Source of the DNA: Schizochytrium sp. TIO01
Taxonomy: Eukaryota; Sar; Bigyra; Thraustochytrida; Thraustochytriidae
DNA length: 64,000 bases
Direction: 5' to 3'
NCBI GenBank assembly: GCA_004764695.1
Contig: SMSO01000032.1
Location: forward strand, 7,770,668 to 7,834,667
A program made the translations under genes and the position numbers. The notes beneath the pieces were generated by a model that saw only the letters and a list, made by a program, of their open reading frames with translations, was not told the DNA's origin and searched no databases. This document shows, piece by piece, positions 52,612 through 61,600 of the stretch (the stretch's first letter is position 1; each line of letters begins with the position of its first letter).

Positions 52612-54903
52612 ATGGCTAGTCAGGCTCAGACTCAAACCCAAACGCGGGTACAGCCTCGGCAGCAACAAACGCGCCGCTTTGATCAGGTTTATGACCCAAC
52701 TTACACCTGTAGTGCAGAACGTGATCATGTCCGTGCAATGTCACGAGCACAGAATAGTTCCGTCACTAGAGTACCTGATCGTCAAAACTATTTCTCAGAA
52801 ATTCCAACCAAGTATAAAAACTTCGTCATGGTACAACAAACCAAAAGTGATTTACCATCTCATGTTCAAACAGATTATCGAGGGAGCACGAATGACGCAC
52901 ATTATGTAAAAGCCGCTAGCTCACTTAGTGCTGTAAGTGGGAAGAATCGGCATAAATATTTCAAGCGACCAGTCGTGCCAATCTTACACAGTGCACCACC
53001 CGAGATTCTGCTGGCTCAAGACGGCTGGCAGGTAGAAAGTCGTGATGAAGATTCAAGTGGAGCCTCGTCAAAGAGAGAACTATCATCAAAGCACTACTCA
53101 GCTGATGTTGTAGAAGAAGTAGATGGACAGGTTACTCAAGGGACACAAACTATCATTCGAGATTCTGAAGCTCAAACAGATCCTTATACACCAGATCATT
53201 ATATCCCAGCAGGCGCAGACCCAGAGCCTGAAATTCTTGAGCTTGCTCACTTGAAATTCGGTCAAGGTCTGCCGATCACACAACAAGAAGTGATGATGAT
53301 CGAGCGAGCAAGATTTAAAAAGCAATTCTTGGCTGCATTGCCTCCTATCACTGATGAAGCAAGCTTCAATCTTCGTAAGAGAATGATGGAAGAACAAGAG
53401 CTCCGCGAATTCAAATACCGCGAAGATGAAATTGATCGTCTCCAATCAGAACACTTGCGCCTGCTCAGAGAGGCGCTTGAAGAAAGAGAAGCAGAAACAG
53501 AATTTCTTTCAGAACAACGTTTGGTGGCGATGCGGCAGCAAAGGCTTCAGGAAAAAGATCAGAAATTACTAGCTATTCAAAAACAACGAATCAAACATCT
53601 GCGGAAGCTGGCGCGCTCTCGGGCAGGCGTCTGTCCAGTGCGATCAACACATGAAGTTATTGATGAATACAGTAATTTCGCATCTAAAACATATGCACCT
53701 TTGCTTCGTGATGGTGTCTTTAACCCTAGCAAGGTAGATTCACAGCAAGCTGCTCGAACAGAATTACCAAATGATCTTGGGATGTTCATGCAGCTTGAAG
53801 CTTTGGTTGATCCTCGTAAATCTGAAAGTGGTGCCGCCAAGAGCCGTAGAGTCAAAGCAAATACATCTCGAGAAGCCCCTGCTGCCAACAGAAAACAGCA
53901 ACATCTCGTACACCACCTGGAATGGATGGATGCTTTGATTAAATCTCGTAAGAAACATGTTGAGGGTGAAGGAGATAGCTCGGGTGATGCTACAGATGAG
54001 CAAGATACACAAACCCCGATGTGGCGAAAACGTGCAGAAAAGCTGGAGCGTCCTCCCACGCCGCGCGTGGCGCGTGCGAAGGAGTGCAGTCAGCTTGCAA
54101 AGTCTCATGAGGTGATAAATGCTGTTGCACTGTTGCAACGTCTCTTGCGTGGCCGTGCTATTCAGACGATGATGATGGAGGGCAAGAGCAAACGCTTGGA
54201 GCTCATTCGGGAGTTGCGCACAGAAGAACTTGCTGAACAAGCTCTTCAAGACGATCAAATTTCAAATATTAATGAGGAGCCCCAATTTAATACAAATTCG
54301 TTACTTGCGAAAGATATTGCCAAGAAGTCGGCGACAGAGGCTATCCAAGGTGAGGTAGTGTCCACGACCCTGGATCTCCTAGCTAAAGAACTAACCCATG
54401 TTGAGCAAGAGCAACAGGTTCGTGTTCTTGCAGAAGCGGCAATTGAGAAGCGCAAGCGGCGAGAAGTAATTCAAGCAGGTACCCGCCAAGCAGAGCATAT
54501 GCGAAGAAAACGTGATGATGAAGTATATCGTCAACTCATGCTTGTTCATCAGGGTACTGTGGACAGTCTTTTTGATGAAATGCTTGCAGGAAGTATTGAG
54601 GAGGCTGCAACACAAACAGCATTAAGTGAAATTCTTCCTGGTTCGCTGAGTCAGACAGCTTCTTCACTTGAAAACTCAAAGCAAAACCCGGCGTCATCAG
54701 ACAAGGAGGTAGTTCATCAACTTGTCTCATCATTCTTACTTCCTCATGTACAGCGTGAGTCAGTACGTCAGCAGATCCAAGCAGAGGAGCGACGGTTTGT
54801 CGAAGCTGCACATCGTTCTATATATGAAGTTTTATCAGGTTTTGATGAACATGATATCAATAAAGAGTCTGCTACCTCTTCTTCAGATGACAGTTCCGAA
54901 TAA
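52612..54903 (+). CDS. CFAP91: Cilia- and flagella-associated protein 91 (MAATS1/AAT-1)
   Basis: 763 residues, almost the length of the human protein (about 767). It matches CFAP91 along its length: FDQVYDPTYTCSAERDH near the start, the conserved GKNRHKYFKRPVVPI block, the AQTDPYTPDHYIP element, FGQGLPITQQEVMMIERAR, a long Glu/Arg coiled coil (LQSEHLRLLREALEERE), INAVALLQRLLRGRAIQTMM (IQ-like), the GKSKRLELIRELR helix, and a C-terminal VHQLVSSFLLPHVQRESVRQQ. CFAP91 is part of the calmodulin- and spoke-associated complex at the base of radial spoke 3 in motile axonemes. Its presence implies the organism builds motile cilia. The open frame begins at TTG (52579). I chose the ATG at 52612 (CACAATGG). 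Single exon. Confidence 0.92.
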   Translation: MASQAQTQTQTRVQPRQQQTRRFDQVYDPTYTCSAERDHVRAMSRAQNSSVTRVPDRQNYFSEIPTKYKNFVMVQQTKSDLPSHVQTDYRGSTNDAHYVKAASSLSAVSGKNRHKYFKRPVVPILHSAPPEILLAQDGWQVESRDEDSSGASSKRELSSKHYSADVVEEVDGQVTQGTQTIIRDSEAQTDPYTPDHYIPAGADPEPEILELAHLKFGQGLPITQQEVMMIERARFKKQFLAALPPITDEASFNLRKRMMEEQELREFKYREDEIDRLQSEHLRLLREALEEREAETEFLSEQRLVAMRQQRLQEKDQKLLAIQKQRIKHLRKLARSRAGVCPVRSTHEVIDEYSNFASKTYAPLLRDGVFNPSKVDSQQAARTELPNDLGMFMQLEALVDPRKSESGAAKSRRVKANTSREAPAANRKQQHLVHHLEWMDALIKSRKKHVEGEGDSSGDATDEQDTQTPMWRKRAEKLERPPTPRVARAKECSQLAKSHEVINAVALLQRLLRGRAIQTMMMEGKSKRLELIRELRTEELAEQALQDDQISNINEEPQFNTNSLLAKDIAKKSATEAIQGEVVSTTLDLLAKELTHVEQEQQVRVLAEAAIEKRKRREVIQAGTRQAEHMRRKRDDEVYRQLMLVHQGTVDSLFDEMLAGSIEEAATQTALSEILPGSLSQTASSLENSKQNPASSDKEVVHQLVSSFLLPHVQRESVRQQIQAEERRFVEAAHRSIYEVLSGFDEHDINKESATSSSDDSSE

Positions 54904-55417
54904 AATATGCTGGGCGCGATAGTGTTTGCTCTCGAAATTCATGAGGTTAAAAAAACAGGTGCCCATTAATACACTTCTTAGGCCAGCCCAGCTAGAAAAA
55001 TAGTACAGTGCAACAATACCACCATGATTCGGTAATCTAGAGATTAAGGACTAATGTTTAAAATAAAAGAAATCTGTAATGCTTTAACGCTCCGAGATTT
55101 CGCGCAACGCTGATAGCTCATCATAATTGCGCAAGCCATACTATATAAAGACGAGTACGAGTTTGGAAATGTTAAATAAGTTCAGGATATTCAAAGGAGT
55201 ATAGCCTACATATTAACTGTTACTGGATAGAAACTATTCTTGCAGTTCAGAAATATTAAATGCCATAATTCTGGGAACTGATTATTCGCCACAATTTGAA
55301 TGGGTAGCAAAGCAATCAAAGAAAACACGATATACCTTTTGTGTGCGTTGTTACGCTTTTATCTTTAGTGACCTAAGTGATGAACGAAAGGATAGCTGGA
55401 AAAGAGCCGAGGGTATT
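54904..55417. other. Convergent intergenic region
   Basis: The 3' flanks of CFAP91 and the acetyltransferase gene; nothing further seen. Confidence 0.55.
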
Positions 55418-56203
55418 TCAAATATCGCTACGAATGACCTTTGCTGGCACACCTGCGACCAGTGAGCGACTTGGAATGTCTCGCACAACTACACTACCTG
55501 CAGCAATAACACACTCATCGCCGATGGTAATACCCGGAACTACAATTGCACCAGCACCAAACCAGCAGTGCTTGCCAATATTAATTGCACCACCGAATTC
55601 GGGAAACGGTGGGTTGTGACGCTCGCTTGCCTTGATTGGGTGGTTAGGTGTAGCAAGTTGGCACCCCGGTCCGAACATCGTTCCATCCCCGATGGTTACA
55701 GGGGCACTATCGAGAATGGTACAACCATGATTGAAGTACACATTTGAACCAAGCTTGAGGTTATAGCCGTAGTCGCAGTGGAATGGGGACTCGATGAACG
55801 GGAGAGACTCGGGGTCAAATTCACCTACCAGTGTTTGAATCACATGGTTCCGGAGGTCTCTCTGCTCGTGCAAGGTAAGTCTGTTGAGAAGTGCACAGCC
55901 GTCATGACCCAACTCGCGTTCCCAAAACAATTGCTCCGACCAACAAGCGTATGCTTCACCATTAATCATTTTTTTCTTTTCCTCACCATATTCTGCTTGC
56001 CTTGCTGCTTTGGTAGCCTCGTCCCATTCTGCGATACGAGTCTCGAGCGTCGGAGAGACACCAGAAGCGCTTTTAGTTTTCTTGCAATCCTGATTTTGCT
56101 TCTGTGAAAGTTTCACCACAAGCGCCAGTGCTCCGCTTGCAATTGCGATGGCTGCGCAAGAGGCATACAAGGCAGCAGATTCGTTTGGGCGATGAGTACT
56201 CAT
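55418..56203 (-). CDS. Membrane-anchored maltose/galactoside O-acetyltransferase-like protein
   Basis: 261 residues. A single hydrophobic segment (about residues 10-31, ALYASCAAIAIASGALALVV) precedes a bacterial-type acetyltransferase. A Mac-type helical region (EKKKMINGEAYACW) and RNHVIQTLVGEF lead into a left-handed beta-helix of hexapeptide repeats (LGSNVYFNHGCTILDSAPVTIG, shown in part; then CWFGAGAIVVPGITIGDECVIAAGS). The catalytic-type His is in LATPNHPI. The usual C-terminal VAGVPAKVIR is present. Members acetylate maltose, glucose or galactosides from acetyl-CoA; the N-terminal anchor is unusual for the bacterial enzymes, which are soluble trimers. The start ATG at 56203 has A at -3. 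The acceptor sugar cannot be inferred. The gene may be of bacterial origin, though related proteins occur widely in fungi and protists. Confidence 0.85.
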   Translation of the reverse strand: MSTHRPNESAALYASCAAIAIASGALALVVKLSQKQNQDCKKTKSASGVSPTLETRIAEWDEATKAARQAEYGEEKKKMINGEAYACWSEQLFWERELGHDGCALLNRLTLHEQRDLRNHVIQTLVGEFDPESLPFIESPFHCDYGYNLKLGSNVYFNHGCTILDSAPVTIGDGTMFGPGCQLATPNHPIKASERHNPPFPEFGGAINIGKHCWFGAGAIVVPGITIGDECVIAAGSVVVRDIPSRSLVAGVPAKVIRSDI

Positions 56204-56572
56204 GTTTAGTGCACTCTCCTCTTATCGTGATCTTCACCAATAGGCTTTGCTTTCTGCTATGCGCTATAACAACTACATTGGCCTCGAAACGAGGCGGGTT
56301 GCTTCAAGTTGTTTGTGCTTTGCTTTGCGCAAACTGGTCAGCTAGCCTCCTCCTATACTGATTAGGGAGGTGCTGAAGGTGACTAGTAAAGATATTTCTG
56401 GTACAGGAACAGCTGGAGAATATGGAATAGAGCCTTTAAAGTACGAAAGATTCTTACCTATTGTATTACGAGTCGTGCACGGCAGGAAAACCTAGAGTAC
56501 CTGTCTGGGTGGTGCAACAGTACAATATCTGAGATAACCAAGCTGACTCCAGAGTTTTCAACATTATCTCAT

Positions 56573-57260
56573 ATGAATGGACTGGAGGTTGAAGATTTTA
56601 CTATCGGAGTTAATAACAAAGGTGGCATATAAGGTCTGAGAATATTGAAGAGCTTATGGTTGAGGGTTGCATCAAGAAAATATTTCTAGATGTAGATCCA
56701 GAGCCTGGCAAGCGAGTTTTATGGCTAAGAGACTGACATTACTCTCGCCTAAGTATTAGTCTGATCAAAAGGCTTCAAAAAGAGGGCATTGTTCTTGCAG
56801 GCTGACTTCCTAACACTTACACAACTTCATTATCCCAGAGTCCAGATGTACAACTTTTTGGCGCTTTTAGCAAAGCAAGCTTCTGCTGAAAATTTCGAAT
56901 GCTGCCTAAATTCCCCAAGAGTTGTTAGCTTGGCTAGTCAAGCTCTTGTAGAAACATTCACGATCAAAAACTGCTTGCTTGGCCTTCGAAAGACGGGAAT
57001 GAGTCCGGTAGATCGGCACTCTTTTTTTAGCCATCCTTCGATTCAGGACAGTGATCGATTGTACTGCGCGAGTCGTGAAGTACAAGGTGGTTTGATACCT
57101 CAATTGCTGAGGGGCCCACTCAATCTGAAGGCAAGTGGTCATATAAATTCAGACCAGGTCGCCTCAAATCTATGTTGTGTGAAACTATAGAGCGAGAATC
57201 CAACTGTGAAGCAGGAACTGCATCCCCAAGTTTAACTTTCTCTGAAATAGGATCCCTAGA
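56573..57260 (+). pseudogene. Decayed pogo/Tigger-like DDE transposase (Tc1/mariner superfamily)
   Basis: Three frames carry consecutive pieces of a DDE_1-type transposase. Around 56576-56630, EDFTIGV resembles the first catalytic-Asp block (consensus DE.GF.IGV). Around 56650-56890, PGKRVLWLRD, a stop, HYSRLSISLIKRLQKEGIVL, a stop, and SPDVQLFGAF correspond to the second block (D.HxSHLS...LL...GI.L..LP.HTT..LQPLDV.VF). After a frame change, 56880-57090 gives LVETFTIKNCLLGLRKTGMSP, the C-terminal 'F...NI..GFRKTGI.P' block. At least two in-frame stops and two frameshifts make it inactive. No terminal inverted repeats or TA target duplication could be found by eye. Confidence 0.75.
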
Positions 57261-58690
57261 TGTTTCTTCAAAACATTCGTTTATATATACATCAATATCC
57301 CAGCGATATGATAAAGAGCTTGGGGTATACCGATAGGTCCGGGATATTAAAGACCCGTAAGAGATCATTCGCATGTCAAATGATCTTGTTGCTCAGGTCC
57401 CACAATTTAAAGAGCTTATCAAAGCAAACCATAAAAGAGCCACTGAAGAGAAGAGAAGAGAGTCTGAGTCTTTGAAGGAACTACGAACAAGGACCATCAT
57501 AACAAAGTTGGAGCTATTGTAGATAAAATCACAGCTTTAGAAAAAGATACAAAAGCTTTAAAAAAGAAGATTGCACTCTGCGAACATACAAAGCAGCGCG
57601 AACTCGAGAGATTGGAGATAGAGCCAATAGACATTAAAAACAACAAGATGAAGCAGTAAAAGAGCTCACGATGAAAAACACCAAGGGTATTTCAAGTTAT
57701 GAAGAGTGGTTTAAAGACTTACGGAGGAATCTTTTGAACCCTCTTATATCACAGATACATATCCAAACTTTTGAATTTCCTCGGCGTTTGTCCAGCATAT
57801 ACAACAAGACAAACTTTAGAAAAATTATTTTGTGAAGTCGGGTGTATTATATGAACTGCCTTCAATCTATGCATCTGTATCTTGAGACCATAATGTACTT
57901 ATGCAGCGCATCGCTGAAACATCAGAGCGTCTGACATCTAGGAACTCAGTACTTTGGTTACCACTCGAAGCTAGTGCCAAGGACAGCAGGTCACCAAGTC
58001 ATAAACTTGAAATCTTTACACTCAACATTCTTGACCTCATCTTAATATCCAAGATTGTTCTTAACAATACCCACTTTTTAACAGTGGTGCCGCTAAAAAG
58101 CTTCTATTGATGTCAGGATTAAATAAATAATGTAGAGATCTATGCTTTAATTTTGGGTCATTGCTAAAAGAAAAATCTGGTCAGTTGGAGGTTAACTATG
58201 AAGATGAATGCAAGAGTCTCGATGAAGATTTTAAGAAGGTTTGTCTTAAGGGCTAGTGAACTGTTGTCCTGTGAAATTAAATTCCAAGGCAGACTGATTA
58301 AATGTAAGAGACTAGGACATACTTGAACAATGTTAGACAGAGTTGACGGGGTTCGGTTTGCTCCTCTCTTCAACCACCAATCCAGATTCAGATTACGATG
58401 CTTGCTTTAGGGAGTGTGTAAGCAATCTTTTGGTTCTTGACTTTTCAAACTTGCAGGTCTGGTTACCTAGCTCCATATTATAGCAAGCCTTATATCCACG
58501 AGGTCGTAAAAAATGGACGCGATGGACTCGAAGAATTTCTTGTCCCTAGCTCCTTCGATTGGAGATCTCAGCCGTCGCCAGAGACAGACTTGCGACCTTC
58601 GTGTGAGATTAGTTGTTTAGTCCCTGATTTGGATATCATCATTTGCATATCCAATATCGCGTTTGGCGACACTTGAGATCTACTTATCCT
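57261..58690 (+). other. Decayed coding fragments downstream of the transposase relic
   Basis: Several short patches in shifting frames look protein-like. One is a Lys/Glu coiled-coil stretch from an ATG at 57373 (49 codons, containing ATEEKRRESESLKELRTR). Others are a patch around 57675-57830 (SSYEEWFKDLRRNLLNPL) and one around 58350-58450. They may be the transposase tail, a second element gene, or an older inserted element. None is intact and no family is recognisable. Confidence 0.35.
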
Positions 58691-61600
58691 ACCTCCTGGG
58701 TCTGCCACGTGAGATAAGGCAAAGACGCTTTTGAAAAGCCACTTCAATAGGCTAGAGTGGTAGCTGAGATGTCTTAATTTTGCTGTACAAATCTTAGGGT
58801 AAGATATCTCGTTCTGGATAGTCTCCCATCCCAAACAATCTCTTAGTATCAGCGTTTCAGCATATCAGCGTATCCCATCATTCTACATAGTTGTAGGTAT
58901 CAGCAAGAGTAGTTTTGCTGTTTTTTTAACGATTCAAGGTATTCAATTGCACTTCTTAAATAAAGAATTGTTCGCCAGTGCCTCTCGATTTTTACTGACA
59001 CCGTTAGAAGAAATTTCCCAGGATTCCAATGTATCAAATTTGGAGGATCAGTGAGTATCTTCATAACATTTATGGTTTGATGTAGCAGAGCAGGTTTTGT
59101 TACATGGGAGTGGTGAAAATCCAATGACGTAACGTATAAAAAAAGTGACAACTCCCGCGTCACGAAAAGTCTAAAGTCTAGTTTTCTCTCAATAATTATA
59201 TAGTTCGCCTCGGAGCAATCCATATCCTGGTTAAGTAAACGAAAATAATGATATGATGATATCACATATAGCCATATCTGCTTATCTGCTTGTGTATCAA
59301 GTAACATTCGCATCGAACAATTGTCTTGCCGAGATGATCTGTACGAATTTATCAATAAAAAATCCTACCTGAATGAATCACAGGAGTTCACAAAACCCTC
59401 ACGAGATATTGTTTTTCACTTGACCTTGAAATCTAGATAACACGTTCAAGGCGTTCGACTAATCAAAGCAATGATTAATGTGAAATAATAACCACCGAAC
59501 AAGAGACATTATCCATTAAATCATATATTCTAGAGATCTGTACTAAATTTAAAGATTATGCTCAAGTCTCTGTGTTCATAGCTTGCCTAGTCATAAGTTC
59601 TTCATGTCAAAAGTGAAAGAAGTAGAGCACAATATTGAATTTTCTGATATTACCATGAGTAAACTAAGACGCTAGACAATACGGAGGCAGTATGTAGGGC
59701 TCGAGATATGAACAGTGTGAGCCTTAGAGCAAGCGCAATATTAAGAAAAGCCCGTTGTAGAAACAGACACTGGGACTTTGAATGCCGTTTCTAAAAGTGG
59801 GCTGCTGCAAAATATGCTAAGAACCCTCTTTGAACTAGCGCACGGTTTTGAAACTAACCTACCACAACCTGAGTAGTACCTCCCTACCTCCATATTAACT
59901 TGGAGACCTAATGAGTATCCACGTTGGTGTGCCACTAGCCAGCCAGCCATCAATTGATCTCACCCAGCCTGGCAATGCTCGAAACGGGCGCCAAAATCGT
60001 CTGCTCTGAGATAGAACTACCAAGAAGAATAAAAGTAATTAGGTGCCTAGGTACTACTAAGTACTTGTATAATAAAAATGAAGAGAAGCAAAGTCATAGT
60101 GTGCTGTGTTTTCCTCTTGGAGAGACACAGTTGTGCACAGAAGTTGACAGGAAAGAAACATATTTAACAGTCATAATCATCCCACCATGCGATTGTCACT
60201 TTTACTTGACAAACAGGTTTCATCAGGTTGCAAACGAACGAAGAAAACACGAGACGGTGACAATCAATGGAAGGTCTGGAAAATGAAAAGCAGAAATGAG
60301 CTTTTCTATCACGTACTTAGACAAATATTTACACAGCGAGTTGTGTTGAGGTTTACTCACAAAAAAGCCAACGTCATCCGGCCAACTTAGAGACTCTGAT
60401 ATAAAATTCTTTTCTTCAGGTGAAAGGTAAAGAAAAGGAATTCCTCATCTCATGACCTAGTCTTGCTTCGCCCAGATTGTTTGCCAGTAAAGGATTGTTG
60501 TGAGGAGGCCAATCTTAGATCATGATGAATCATGTTAGTTAAAATTTAAAAAACTGGCAGTTCGTTGCGCAATGGCCAGAAAATGCCTATAGGTATCTAG
60601 GACATATACTTTGGGATGTCTCAAAGCCGTGATTTATCTTGGTGTTATTGGGTTTAAAGTGCCCCCCCCCTTGGAGACCAAGAAAGGCAGTAGTAACCTT
60701 CTACTAGAAAACTTTGCAAAGTATTAAAAAAAATAGAAACGAAATAGCAAAGGCTAGTCAGAGTCTGACGAATGTAAAGAGAAGACCTTCACCTCGGCAC
60801 CAAACAGAACGTGGTGGAAAACGTCATATCTCGTTATAACTATAAATCCTCTTGAAGCAAATGAATGTCGCTATTTTGGGCTTATCAGTTTTATTTTGTT
60901 TTATTTTTTTGGTGGAAAAGAGAAGTGTAGAGTAGTTTTGTGTTGATCAACACATTAAAAAAATCATTCTAGTACGAACTTGAACTTGCATGGTTAACCT
61001 AACTATTTTCGGCGAAAGTTGAATGAAATAAGTCCCATTATGGCAGCTAGGAAGGCCAAACTGATAATACAAACGGAGTCTGCTTCTTTGTCTATTCTCG
61101 TTATATTTCGAGAGTTTGAAAATGAGATTGGTGATTGGCTTTGCGCTTGCACATCAATTAAGACGCTACTTACTTGGCCATCCATACTCCTATGAAATTG
61201 GCTCATTTGAGGACCTCGTTTCACAAACTTGTAAGTATGGACATGTCTTTGTCCACTTAAAGGGTGATGACTTCAAACAAAAGGATTGAACTGATAGACT
61301 CTAATGCACGAGGTTGACAAAATCCTCGTTTGGTTACAAACAAAGGTAAACAATCATTTTCTTCCAATGCTTGAGAAAAAGAAGGAACGCCAAGAGAAGA
61401 AAAGTTCTCGTCTTCACTTTCCTCTCGTATGCGAGCTTGGCATGGTAGAGTTCACCTTGAGATTGCGCTAACAAACATTCCAAAGCTAACTCCTTAGATA
61501 CTAAAATTTATAGGCTCTGAAAACGCATTCCTTTTGGTAACTAGAGTAAGCAGCTCTAACTAGTCTCAGAATTGCGCGAAGGATCTAATTCTATTGAGTA

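Noticed and set aside
61003-61206. 67-codon minus-strand ATG frame with a C-terminal hydrophobic segment
   Set aside because: Overlaps a protein-like frame on the other strand; no family recognised and chance length.
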